DNA from: Hygrocybe punicea
Taxonomy: Eukaryota; Basidiomycota; Agaricomycetes; Agaricales; Hygrophoraceae
Assembly (NCBI GenBank): GCA_963556145.1
Contig: OY744462.1
Location: forward strand, 6,200,001 to 6,264,000
Direction of reading: 5' to 3'
Length of the DNA: 64,000 bases
A program made the translations under genes and the position numbers. Shown piece by piece: positions 42,385 through 53,640 of the stretch (position 1 is the first letter of the stretch; each line of letters opens with the position of its first letter). The notes beneath the pieces are model-generated. The model was given only the letters and a program-made list of their open reading frames with translations, did not search any database and was not told the origin of the DNA.

Positions 42385-45300
42385 TCACCACTCGAGAAGT
42401 GAGAGAAGTTGGCCAGCGATGAGGCATTCTTTGACCCATTGGAAACTCACGCACGTCACATCATCTTCTTTCAGGAATGGTTTCAAGTCGGAGGCGTCCT
42501 TTATTACGACGTAATCAAACTTTGCGAGCGCTTGTGAAGCAGACTTGACGTCAGTAGCGGCCTCGACACGGGCAGCGCCCATTGCCAATACAATACGAGG
42601 GACAGCGCTCCAAGCTTCTTTGGCTTTGGCAGCCTCTGACACAGTCTGAACGTACAAGTAATGTTAGGTTGTGGTTTTAACAGAAACGTCGAATTCACCT
42701 TTTTGGGCTTAACAGGTATGAAATCGGCACTGAGACATAGTATTGATTTCTTCTTGAACACTTTCGAGGCAACTTTGTTGTCCATGATCTTGTTGAGATG
42801 TTCAGGGCTGTTGCACCAGTCCAAATCAACGAACTGCGAAACTCGCGCCTCTAGTGCTGCAGAACATCCTTGAGGAAGCAAATACGGTTGCCAATCCGTT
42901 TCTCCCTAACGAAGGGGTTATAGATTAGGGGACGTTACCATTGAGGGGGGAATCTACTCACGGCATCGACGTAATCATACAGCCAATTGGCGGCCACACA
43001 CGGGATACCCAGAGCAAGCGCAATCAGATATTTGGACTTTTGGCTCGCATCGTCAGCCAACAAAAAAATCCGCTGGAGAGATTCTTCCCCCGCCCATTTT
43101 ACTTCATTTTCGCCTATAACCCATCGTTTGTTGCTGTTGGTGTACGTCCCATCCATACGGATGATGGTAAACCAGTCATCGATGACTGTGCCCCCATGAG
43201 TGTTGATTGTGCTTAATAGCTTCTCTTTCGCCGCTTCCCAATTACTATGGCCCGGAGTGAGAGTGACGGCAATACCAATTTTGGAAAGTGACTTGTTGCG
43301 GACACCTCTGGTCGATGTAGAGCTGAGAACGGAGAGCTTGGATAGCGAGGGCGTAGGTTTGAGGAGTTTGGGTCTAACTGTGGTGGCGATAGTTTCTGCG
43401 GTAAGAACTCGGTCCTTCCATTGGCTAGAAATGGTACGTGTCGCGATCCGAATATCGCATGTCTTTACATCCATCTGCACCAGCTTCTCGCCATCATGCA
43501 CTTCAACGCGAACAACTCTTGCGGACTCTAAGTCCTCGGTGTCGACGACCGTTGCCTTCTCGTGGGCATTCATCAGAACAATATCTCCGACCCGTAGTCC
43601 ATTGAGCCGCATCCTAAGAATGTCCACCTCATCCTCCATATTATCGTCGAATTTTACAAGATATCTTGTGCCAGAGACGAGGGAATGAACGAATCCCGAG
43701 TAGTAGTGGCCATCCTGTTTCCAAAGGGCAAATACCCTGGTCGCCAATCCGCCACGATTACTCGTGGCAGAGGTAGTTGACCGCAACCGTTTGCTCTCTC
43801 TAACTGGTGTAGTCTCCGAACTTTTACTAGCTTTTGTGGAGACTCTGGAAGCACTTTTCGGCTTCTTGGTATTCGCTTTTGCCTTCCCACGTTTGCGCTT
43901 CCGGGAAGAGGTTTTCGTTTCCTCCACATCCATATAATCATCGTCCTCGTTGGCAGGTTCAGTCTCTTCTTCCTCTTCCTTCGCCACTTTTGGAATAAAG
44001 TCAGCTTCATCGTCAGAGGAGTCCGGGTCAGACGAAACACGCCGTTTCTTGGCGGGGTTCGATGAAGCCGATCGCGACCTGGTCTTTCTGTCTGATGTCG
44101 AAGCAACGGGGTTGTCAGCCTTATCGTCTTTGAATTTGGCTGCTTTCTCAATTTTCGCATTCACCCGAGGATCTGATACGGTCTTGCTCAAATCCTGTTC
44201 TGGAACAGACGACGGCACCTCTCCTATTTCCCACGAGCGACATTGCGGGGGCACACATTTCTCGGGATGCTCCTCTGCTACGGGAGAAGGGGCCGCAGGA
44301 GTATGTTGTTTCTGGGGATCTCTGATGGTAGTACCCGTGGGTATATCACGAGTAGCGGTTCGCTTTCCTTGAGCTACGGATGACATAGCCTTCTTCTGGG
44401 TGATAGTTGCTTCTTTAATCTGTGGGATTTTGATTGAGACAGGAAGTTCAATGAGGGAAATGTTATCAACCTTGCCAATCAATGGACCTGGAACCATTTC
44501 GAGAGGTTTCCTTCCTTGGGCAATTGCTTTTGCCTTGCCGCGACCGGAGTTCTGGGCAGGTCCACGTTTCGAAGCTATCGTAGCGAGAGGAGTATCGTCG
44601 TCGTCGTCATCGCCATTTTCAACTTCATCCGCCATCAAGACCGAGTCTGGCACAATTTCCCCAGAGTCAGCGGCGGCACTGGTGTCGCGAGAACCGCGCT
44701 TCAAAGGTGCCCTGAGCGCGAAAGCCGACTCGTTGATATCACTCGCTCTCGGTTGCGTATTCATTTTGGTGGGTTCGTGTCCGCCTTCGGGTGGTTCAGA
44801 ATCAGGTACAACGTCCATTGTGTCATTGCTCGGTGGGAAGTTTTGTTTTTTGGGGGGCCAGGCAGCCTCGTGCCGGGACTGCGGACGCAAACCAACTGTA
44901 GTTCTTCCACCACTTTCAATACCGCTTTCGAACGAAGGTTGCGTCTCGGCAGCCACATTTCTTCCTTCCTCTTCATTCCTAGACGGTAGTGAAGGCGGAG
45001 CTGCCATTTGTCCCTCACCCTTGAATAGTCGCCACTTCTTCCGCGGATCGACCATACTCATAATGCTCCGAGGGACAACCGAGGAAGTGTTAGAAGGTGC
45101 GGGTGCAGCTTGGGAGGGCCTCTGATCCGTAGTAGTGGTATGTGTAGTTCTGGTCGCGTTTGTTCCCCATTCAGCCCTGTGGCCTGAGCCAGAATCAACA
45201 CGCATGTCCTCATCGTGGTCGGCAACACCGTCAGGTTGTGTAGACGGCTGTGTAGCTTGATACTGCTCAATCCGCTTGTCGATGGGCTCGGGTTCCCCCG

Positions 45301-46396
45301 CCAACAGTCTCTCGTAGCTCGAGGACGGGGTGCTATCGAACGTCTGGGTCGACGCCTCGCTACGAGTATCCACATCGACATTTATGGGATCATCATCGTA
45401 CGAAATGTCCAATGGCTGTCTGTTGGAAAACAATTCAGGGTCTGGTGATTCCGGATGTCCGGAGAGTTGCCACGGCTGCGAAGGCTGGGACTGGGAACTG
45501 CCAGAATTCGAGGGAGTGTTTGCCACGAGTACTCGACCATGATCAAAACGCGGATTCTGACGAGCTGGGGTACGAGAAACTCCACCACGGCCCGGCGGAA
45601 ACACGTACATATCAGTATGGTCTGCAGTTGTGAGTGCAGTCGACTGAGTCTCTTGACTGTAAGAAACGCGTCCGAGTTCGGATAAAGGGATCTCAAATTG
45701 TTTCGAAGCGGCCAAGAACTCGCGTTCTGGGTCCTGGGACACGGGGCCTGCAAAGGAATCCTGTGAAGATTCCAGAACAGTTTGCAGGCGAGTGGCAGGT
45801 GGGGGAACAGAGCGAGTAGGCAAGGGTTTATCTTGGGCGGTCTCAGCATTTATAGTAGACGTGGGGACAATGGCCCGGGACGAATGAAAGGAAGTCGGCT
45901 TTGTCGCCAAAGTCTTTGACTTGCAGAGATATATTTTAGTTAGAATAATGGAGTGCAATGGGCCCTTTCATGAACAGACCTTTATAGCTGTGGCGCGTGA
46001 AGAAGCGTGGCTGGATTGACCGCCAGGGGGCGTTTTCTCTTTGATTGAGACCCCCCTAGATGACGCGTGCGGAGAATATTGGCGTGGATTTGTAGTAGGT
46101 GGTAACATTGGTCTGATCTCCCCTGATGTACTAGGAGCGTTAATGTTCTCCTTCTGTGAGCCTCCATTCTCCTCGCAGCCATCGTAGTTTTGGGATTGCG
46201 TTTGAGTGACGGCAAGGCCATGATAGTGATATCGAGGAGCTGAGTTGGAGTTTCGGATAGAGGACGACCGTGAATCTGACGACAGGTCCTTGAGGTCTCC
46301 CGTAGTACAGTTTATGTCACTTGCTTTCTGAACAGAACCAATGCCACCACCATGTAAGACGTTCTCGATTAGTTGGCTAGGTTGAGAATCCTCCAT
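42385..46396 (-). CDS. crb2: DNA-damage checkpoint mediator, Crb2/Rad9/53BP1-like
   Basis: Start at 46,394-46,396 (MEDSQPSQLIENVLHGGGIG). A large central exon (about 45,920-42,965) is rich in SQ/TQ sites, the targets of ATM/ATR-type kinases (ATKPTSFHSS, SSQSQPSQPW, ATQPSTQPDG). A tudor domain follows (TRVFALWKQDGHYYSGFVHS, YLVKFDDNMEDEVDI), then tandem BRCT domains (LGIPCVAANWLYDYVDA / GETDWQPYLLPQGCSAALEA and DVTCVSFQWVKECLIAGQ). This order matches 53BP1 and Crb2, which read H4K20me and phospho-H2A to relay the checkpoint. About 1,250 residues. The stop at 42,385-42,387 lies 250 bases from the transposon island, so the island ends just beyond its 3' end. Confidence 0.88.
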
Positions 46397-46882
46397 GAGA
46401 AGGTCACTGGTACCAAAGCAGCGTTTCAAATTGCGATATTACGATGCATTGCAGAGTACAAACCTGTGATCTTCGAACAGGTCCATCTCTGATCCTCGAC
46501 CGTAAATTTCTTCACAAAGTATCTCGTTGGAATTCTACGCGGTGTGCAAAAACGCTTCGAATTGAGTGGGGTCCAAGCTGTTCACTCGCCAAAAAAAAGA
46601 CAAAAAATAGGGTGGACTAGTTGGCGTCAAGCATGGATTGGGTGTGAGATGAGCGGGTGGGTGAAGAATGGAGGAGCGGAGAGGACTGGAAAGCCAAGGA
46701 TCGGACATTTATTAGCAGCCACAGACTCGGAATCATTTGTTGACGGATGTTATAATTTTACACCACGTGACCTCGCGTTTGACCGTCGCCCCGAACCATC
46801 AATTTATCAAATTTCTCTATCCACCGCGCTGGCCGCCCTTTTTTTTTTTTTTTCAATTATTATTCGCTTCGCTGGCTGCAAA
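46397..46882. promoter_or_regulatory. Bidirectional promoter region, checkpoint mediator / membrane protein
   Basis: 486 bases between divergent starts. It contains a poly-T/C tract (46,840-46,855) just before the downstream ATG. The open frame that extends upstream of 46,883 is probably 5' UTR. Confidence 0.5.
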
Positions 46883-48823
46883 ATGGCTCCCCGCCGTTCA
46901 AATTATAACCGGTCTTTTCGCACTCCACAACGGCTCGTGCGCAACTCCTGGCCTTCTCTCGGTAACTTCGGTGTACCAGACAAGAAACACGCATCAAACG
47001 ACCGCGAGACTCAGACTGGAAAGAAGAAACCGAGCGAGAATGGTCAAGGCCACAAAGAACCGGAGAACTCCATTGCTCCAATGACCGCCGTGCCTGACCC
47101 TGTTCCAGATACCGGTCTTCGTAATCCAAACTCGAACACCCTGCCGGCAACTGTTCTCCCAACTTCGGCAACAACCAGAATCGATGGCGTACACTACCCG
47201 CAAACTGCTGTGTTTAAGCCTCTCCCTCCATTGTTGTCGGCGTCAGCTGTTAATACTATGCCGCACTACTCTTGGACGCGACCTGTCTCTCCTTCAGCTA
47301 CTGGATCCCTCCTCAGGAATTCCTCAAGTGCCTTGGCGCCCCGGCCGTCACAACCTCATCATATCTCGGTCGCTATTGTTGCAATCTCAGCGGTCGGTTC
47401 CACATTCGTCCTGCTCGGCCTTATCCTTATCATCAAGGCATGTTCTTGTCCTCCCCGTCGTGTGCGTCCTACACTTTCACTCCCCATTTACGAGGACGTA
47501 TTTGATGAGGACGACCGGCTGAAAGTGGACGGCTCCCCGCTTTTTGGGGGTAACGAGAGGCATTCTAGCAGTTTGTGGACTTGGACTCAGTACTCACAGC
47601 CTGGATCAGGTGTCACTAAACCTGCCCAAGCCGCTGGTCACGACATTGTTAATACCTCTGAGCTTCAGAGCCTCCATGGGGACGGCACGCAAGTGATGAC
47701 AAACAACTACTCTGCTTCCAGTGAGAAAAACAAATATCCTTTCGTTGGATCTGGTAGCGGCCCTATTACGCCTGCAAATTCCTTCCAACAGATCCCCAGC
47801 GTCCTTACACGCGTCGCCTCTCGCTTGTCAGCAGCTTCTATGTCACTCTATCCAAATTCCAAGGATGCCCAGGCCGGTTGCACACCTCCGTTAACCGCTG
47901 ACGATTATCCAACAATCACACGAACCACTTCAAATGCTCTCAAATCCACTGGAAAAGCGCGAGTGGGAAAAAAAGGCTCCACACAGAAGCGGCATTCCCA
48001 CGGACTCGCATACGACGGCGCAGATGTCTTGTCGCCTCGTCCCTCCGCCCAGCCACACGTCATTGCAGGTATCGCATTAGCTCCTCCTGTTGCTGTGGGA
48101 GTAGGCCGCAGCCGTATCAAATCAACGTATTACGCACCTGGCGCCTATCCTCGTATCTCCGCAGCTCCGCCTGTGGTTCTCCCATCGAAAGCTAACTTTC
48201 CTGGCAACAAACTCCTAGTGTCGCAACAGGCACTTCAAAAGTCGGAATCACGTCGAGCGCGTGATACACATGCATTGACATTGGCCTTGGGTTTGGAATC
48301 TCAAAATATTTCACTACCCACTTCCCCCCAGCCTACGTTGTATCCTGACGATTCTTTGAGCGTGGTTGAGGAAGCTCACGCCCACGGCATTGAAAGCCGG
48401 AACGACCGCGGCCACAAAAAACTGGTGTCAAATATCTCTCAGGACAGGCAGGGCCATGCATTCGCCGTGATGAGCCCACCCGGGGACACAAACACTGCAT
48501 TGGGTAATCTCATGCTCGTGGACTACGCGCCTACATTCAAGTCCCTTGCAGCTCTGCGTGGTCGAGATGCGTCTGCGCCATCGTCAACACTGCCTACGCC
48601 TTTGTCTGTGCCACCCCCAAGGAGTACAAGTCACTCAAAGAACTTTTTCTGTGACGACAAGCCCCCTCGTGTGCCTTCACCGCCGCCCTTGCCCTCCCTC
48701 ACCCAGATGGGGTTGGCCCATGCCAACCCAGAGTCGTATGCTAACTACCGCAGCCCGACCTACAGTATTTATGGATTGTATGAGAATGAAAGGAAAAGTC
48801 GGCCGGGTTCTTTTGGACATTGA
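46883..48823 (+). CDS. Conserved single-pass membrane protein, unknown function
   Basis: Start taken at 46,883 (MAPRRSNYNRSFRTPQRLVR) because the region before it is low-complexity and promoter-like. Intronless, 646 residues. A Ser/Pro-rich N-terminal half is followed by one helix (ISVAIVAISAVGSTFVLLGL, about 47,365-47,435) with CPPRRVRPTLSLPIYEDVF after it, then SPLFGGNERHSSSLWTWTQY, which I recall as a conserved basidiomycete signature. The long cytoplasmic tail is Ser/Thr/Pro-rich and disordered. No signal peptide is obvious. Function unknown. Confidence 0.75.
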   Translation: MAPRRSNYNRSFRTPQRLVRNSWPSLGNFGVPDKKHASNDRETQTGKKKPSENGQGHKEPENSIAPMTAVPDPVPDTGLRNPNSNTLPATVLPTSATTRIDGVHYPQTAVFKPLPPLLSASAVNTMPHYSWTRPVSPSATGSLLRNSSSALAPRPSQPHHISVAIVAISAVGSTFVLLGLILIIKACSCPPRRVRPTLSLPIYEDVFDEDDRLKVDGSPLFGGNERHSSSLWTWTQYSQPGSGVTKPAQAAGHDIVNTSELQSLHGDGTQVMTNNYSASSEKNKYPFVGSGSGPITPANSFQQIPSVLTRVASRLSAASMSLYPNSKDAQAGCTPPLTADDYPTITRTTSNALKSTGKARVGKKGSTQKRHSHGLAYDGADVLSPRPSAQPHVIAGIALAPPVAVGVGRSRIKSTYYAPGAYPRISAAPPVVLPSKANFPGNKLLVSQQALQKSESRRARDTHALTLALGLESQNISLPTSPQPTLYPDDSLSVVEEAHAHGIESRNDRGHKKLVSNISQDRQGHAFAVMSPPGDTNTALGNLMLVDYAPTFKSLAALRGRDASAPSSTLPTPLSVPPPRSTSHSKNFFCDDKPPRVPSPPPLPSLTQMGLAHANPESYANYRSPTYSIYGLYENERKSRPGSFGH

Positions 48824-50037
48824 AGGTGTACCTTGGTATTAGCATGTATATCATTTCGAATTCTAGATATGTATTTTTCTGTCCAAGAGGTGTATAAAAT
48901 ATTATGACATGTATATGGGTCTCGAATCCCATTTGGCTAGTTAGGACCACTCGATGACTTCATCAACGACCGTTCGTCGGCTCTCTTCTGCCAAACTCTT
49001 TCATTACCTTCAGGGGCTCTTTCTTGTAAAATAGCGGGGAGGTGGTTAAATTCTCGGTGCTCACAGAGCCTTATGGTGTACACTCGCCCAAGGCACTACG
49101 GGCAATTCTGCTCAGTTGCCCCCAGCGTACGAGATTTCGTTCCGGGTCGTTGTGACTCGGGTTCGGCTTTCCAATAAAGTTCCTTCTTGTTTGATCGCCA
49201 ATGACTTTCTAAAATACACGAAACATGAGTGTAAAATTAGAATTATGTCTATGTACGAATTTAGCAAGTTGTGGCGCAGTGATCCTCATCTCTGCCCATC
49301 GACAACTTGCATCGCTCAAGTTCTTCTCTGCCCTAACAGAGCATTTTCTTTCCCCCACCCGCCATCCCTTCAATTTCAACCCACCCGCCACTCCCTAGCA
49401 CCCGCGTCTACATCATCACCACCCATCTCTCATTGACATTTCCCCCCCAATTCGACGCTTCTTCACATCCTAATCGTTTCCATGCTCACGAGGTTGCTGT
49501 TCCCACCCACCCTCACAGCTCACCAGACTCTGATTAGGTTTGGACTCTTGTTTCGGATTTGAAAAAACCCCCCACATGTTTTTTCCCCAAAAAAAGCCAA
49601 TTACCCATTTAACTACAAATAACCACCTCTTCCCCTTATATCGCCAATACCTTGCATGCACGAACATAGATGAGAATTAAAAGGTTTGAATAATACCACC
49701 GAGTGAACCCTTCCGCCATAATGCAGTCAGTCAAACTGATACAGTGGCGCAAGGAAACAGAGAGCTTTGTGCTAACCTATACATAAGCCTTGGTCTACCA
49801 TGTCAGTCTGCCCGTAGAAAAAGTACTACCAGACATCTTGGGCTGACTCACCTGTCAGATCCTTGGAAGGCACATATGCTTGCTCACTTGGAGAAGAAAT
49901 GACCTCGAGCTCGATATAACCTGGCACCTGTCCAACTGCAAAGGCGATTGATGCTGGAAAATTGAAGAGGTGCTCTATGCATTGAAAAAAGCAGGAAAAA
50001 ACAAACATGGATATGGTAATCAAAAATAAATTCTGCA
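48824..50037. other. Gene-free stretch before the KDZ element
   Basis: About 1.2 kb. It has pyrimidine-rich tracts (49,340-49,460) and A-rich tracts near 49,560-49,600. I checked for tRNA-like arms at 48,915-48,940 (GGGTCTCGAATCCC) and found no tRNA body. No gene seen. Confidence 0.5.
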
Positions 50038-50130
50038 CTTCCCCTGGGCACCTTAGGCAGCACTCCAGGGAGGTTCCCACGGCCTTCAAGGGGGGGTTCT
50101 TATGTGAGGGAGAAGTGGCCTTCGAGGCTT
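50038..50130 (+). repeat. Left terminal inverted repeat of the KDZ element
   Basis: Matches 56,250-56,345 in reverse with several differences, for example a G tract of seven against eight and CCAGGGAGG against CTAAGGATG. Outer limit uncertain by a few bases. Confidence 0.75.
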
Positions 50131-50539
50131 GCTCTTGTGGAGGTTCATGTCCGAGATACCTCTCAGAGCTTGAGTATAGACCTCTGTTGATATTACAGTC
50201 ATGTATTTTACAAGCTTTCGACGGACCTCTGGATATGTTTTTACAGATGTATAAAGCAACTTCTGACTTTTTCTGCGGTATCATATCTGATTTCATATTG
50301 GTCCCTTGTCATGAAGAACCGCCGTTTTTATTCCTAGAACCAGCTAAGAGGTCGGCAGATATAAACAGGAACAGACCTAGAGCTATCTAGGAGGCACAAA
50401 GACAGTAAAACGAAGCAAGAAATCGGAGGAAAAGGGGGCATAAAACGACGCGAGGAATCAAAAAAGGGGGCAGAAAGAAGCGGGAGGGCAAGACGACAAT
50501 GGCAAGAAACAATAGAAAGTAAACACTAGCCAACGAACC

Positions 50540-53500
50540 TCAGCCTGCGTGTGCAGGTGGACCTCCAGCATCAGCATCAGGTTGCTTTTGTAAAGGGTGG
50601 CGAGACGGTTGGAAATCGCTCATTTCGATGTCCGTGGGGGGCCGCGACACATTATCACGCGAAGGGTGGTGCTCACCAGCTCCGGAATCTGGGGCCACCC
50701 CTGAAGATCTCCCAAATGGGACTTGCGGGGCATTGCCAGAGGTATGCCGGCCATTGCTCTCGAAGCCCATCCAAGGTTGGCGGCCGCTGTGCCAGTTAAG
50801 ATACTCCCGATAGTCTCCAGGTGGTAGTCGATACTCGCTAGAAGGGGGATGGAAATCAATCCCCGGATGTCCCCGATATGCACTGGGAGGTCCCCAGGGG
50901 TCACCAATAGGCGGGCTGTGACTAGGAGCTGGTCCCCGATAGTCGGAAGGACCGTGGATGTCGCTCGGCACCAGCAGGCCAGAGTGGTACCCTACAGGTT
51001 TGGCTGCTGCCTCCCGGGCATGGCTCATGGAGGATCCCGGCACATCAGGAGGTCTTAATCCACGATACTCAGGGGGCGGGATTGGCCCGCCGGAGGAATA
51101 TTCCATGGCATTCGAGCTAGGAGTAGCCGCATCACGGGGATCCGGCCCTGCTGTGGTCGCTGCAAATGGCCCACGGTGAAGCCCATACTGGGGGCGATCG
51201 AAATAGCCATATCCTAGCGAAGGAGGTGCATGATAAGGAGCTTGATATGGGTGCCGATCTTGAGGATAGGCAAGCTGTTCAAAATGGCCATAGCCATGTG
51301 GAGGCCATGAGCGTCCGCTTGGAAGGTATCCACGATGCTCGAGAACACCGGTTTCGTCCTGTGGAGCTGATGTGGTAGGTGGGTCGGGGATATTTGCGAC
51401 AAGTGATGGCGGTTGTATCACCGGTGAGCGGCTACCAAGAGGGTTCCTGGGAGGGACTGGGAAACGTGGGGGCTGTAAAGTATGACAGTCCAACTCAGGT
51501 ACATCGGTGGCTTGTGTCGGGATGAGTGGTGGGGCAGGTTGCACCACAGGCGAGCGGTTACCAGGAGTTGTCGAGGGAGGGACAGGGAACCGCGGGGACG
51601 TTGGAGCCTCTGAGAGGTTCACGGTTGGCTTGCTACTTCCTTGGGTCTCCTCGCCGTGATTTGGGCGAGGAGGCGACGCAGATATTCTGTTAAGAACATG
51701 GTCCCGGCTGTTGCTCAAGGTGCCGGCCAACGCAGCATCCTTATTCTGTTCGGCACCGCGATATGTGGGGGTAGGTAGAGGTCTTTCTGGCGATGGGGTA
51801 AAGAGAGCCGCCGCCAACTGTTCTGCTGCATCGCTCGACACCTTGTCCTTGCCCTTTCCTTTAAATGGCAAGCCAGTGGGTAGGGTCCGAAGTGGTTCCT
51901 TGAAGCCGCCTGCGGCCTGCATGGTTTGCCACGTCGGAAGAGGCTCCTTGGGATCTCCTTCGACCGGTACTCTGGCATCAGCCTGCCCTCTGCGCTGCCT
52001 TTGTGTTGGCATGCTGGTGAGAAGAGGCTCATCGACAATAGAGGGACTCGCTGTGAGAGGTATCAGTCAGAAACAGGGAGAGCGAATGTGATTATATGCA
52101 TACAGTTATCTGACAACGGTGAATCGACATCCACCCAGATGGGTTTTATTTTCTTCACGAACTTCTCCTGAACCTCCTGGGTAACCGACTCATCACAGCT
52201 ATCTGGGATCACCGCAGCAGACCTCACTCTCTTTCTCGTGGAACGTCCTGGAGCCACTTTTGTCCTCTTCAATGGGCGTGAAGGCGCAGTATCGTCCTCA
52301 GTGGAATCGTGTTTAGACTCATCCGAAAGAGGTCGCTTCCCTTTGGGAGGGGCCGGGATCTCAACCTGGACCTTTTTGGGCTGCTTAGAAGCCCTAGTCG
52401 AGCGAGGAAGGGGAGCGCTCATGACATCTGAGTGATTTACACCGACGGAAGCATTCTTGGAACCACCGGCGAGGTTGGATGGTGGTCCGGAATGCTTTGC
52501 TTTGACAGTTGTTTTTGCAGGACTCAGCGGCAAGCGAGGGTGCCCACGGAAGTCAACAGTGCCCACGGAAGTCAACAGTGCCGTTAGCAAACTTCCGCCG
52601 ACCAAAAGCCTGAGCAGAAGTTGATTCAGGAGGCACTCCCACAAATACTGGACTTCGGGAGGCTGTCAAATCACCTAGGAAAAAACCCTTAGATATTGCT
52701 CTACAACGACCATATGACATTTGTTGTACTGACCCTTCTGTTCCTTGGTAACCAAACGAAACCGCAGTGGGAATTTCGGATCATCAAAAGCGTTCAGGAT
52801 GTTGGTGACATGCAACTGGGTGAGGTCGTTGATACCCTTGCTCTTTTGAGCAGATGGTGGTTTGTCACCGGGGAGCGGTGCATGCTCAGGGTAATTTTCG
52901 CATATTAAGCCAAATGTGGCGAGGTGGATGACCATCAGTGACCAAGGGAACGTTTTCTTCGGCCACTTGAAGCCAAATCGAGCTGTTGCAAATCGCTCAG
53001 TGGACCAGCGAACAAAGACATATGTGAGACTTACAAAGTTCGTCGGTGAAACGAGTCTTCACCAATTCCAGACGGCCATTTGGGGTTAAGGCGGTCTCCA
53101 TGGCGTTACTAGTGGTCGTTGGAGTTTCCTCCGTCTCAACCTTAGGAACCTCCGGCAGACCTCTGAGAGGCTCCTGGGCTTGTGTCTCCAGCTCAGGGAT
53201 AGTATCTCCAAATGCCTCTTCGACGAGGGCCAGTGACATATTGTGCCTTTGAAGCTGGTCAGCAAACTCAAACATGTATCTGAGATGAGTTGGGAACATA
53301 CTGGATATGTGCCTTGAAGTTGCCCACCATGGCATCATCATCCGCTCGACACCTCACTCGGAAGAACTAAGATATGATATCAGTACACAAGGTTACATAT
53401 ATAGGCATTGACTCGGACATACATCATGTGCAAACTCTGTCGTAAAAACCTCCCCGAGTGACCCGTCCTGGTTGACCGCCTTGCCGGCAATGACCAAGGC

Positions 53501-53640
53501 CGTCTCGAACCCATAGCGGGCACTGTGAAATTTGGCCTATAGAACTATGAGCATCGGGAATGACCATTTAGGCATACAGTCTTACCCTCTGGGTAACCTC
53601 GGAAGCGTACTTTTGAAAGGTTCTTGCCCGCTGGTAGGTC
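50540..53640 (-). CDS. KDZ-associated gene, multi-exon, unknown function
   Basis: Exons at about 53,530-53,425 (SARYGFETALVIAGKAVNQD, then GSLGEVFTTEFAHD), 53,341-53,040, 52,935-52,730, 52,644-52,105 and 52,050-50,540. The 5' part resembles proteins that I recall travelling with KDZ transposases. The middle is basic (STRKRVRSAAVIPDSCDESV). The last 500 residues are Pro/Ser/Gly/Tyr-rich with repeated motifs (SPPRPNHGEE, YRGHPGIDFHPPSSEYRLPP) and look disordered. The start is not clear because the upstream end is fused to the transposase tail. A role in transposition is inference from position. Confidence 0.5.

Noticed and set aside
46544..46882. Upstream extension of the membrane-protein frame to 46,544
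   Set aside because: It is low in coding character, has poly-T, and lies in the divergent promoter; the ATG at 46,883 gives the conserved start.
48910..48945. tRNA-like T-arm, GGGTCTCGAATCCC
   Set aside because: The loop is the wrong length and no acceptor, D or anticodon arms can be drawn upstream.
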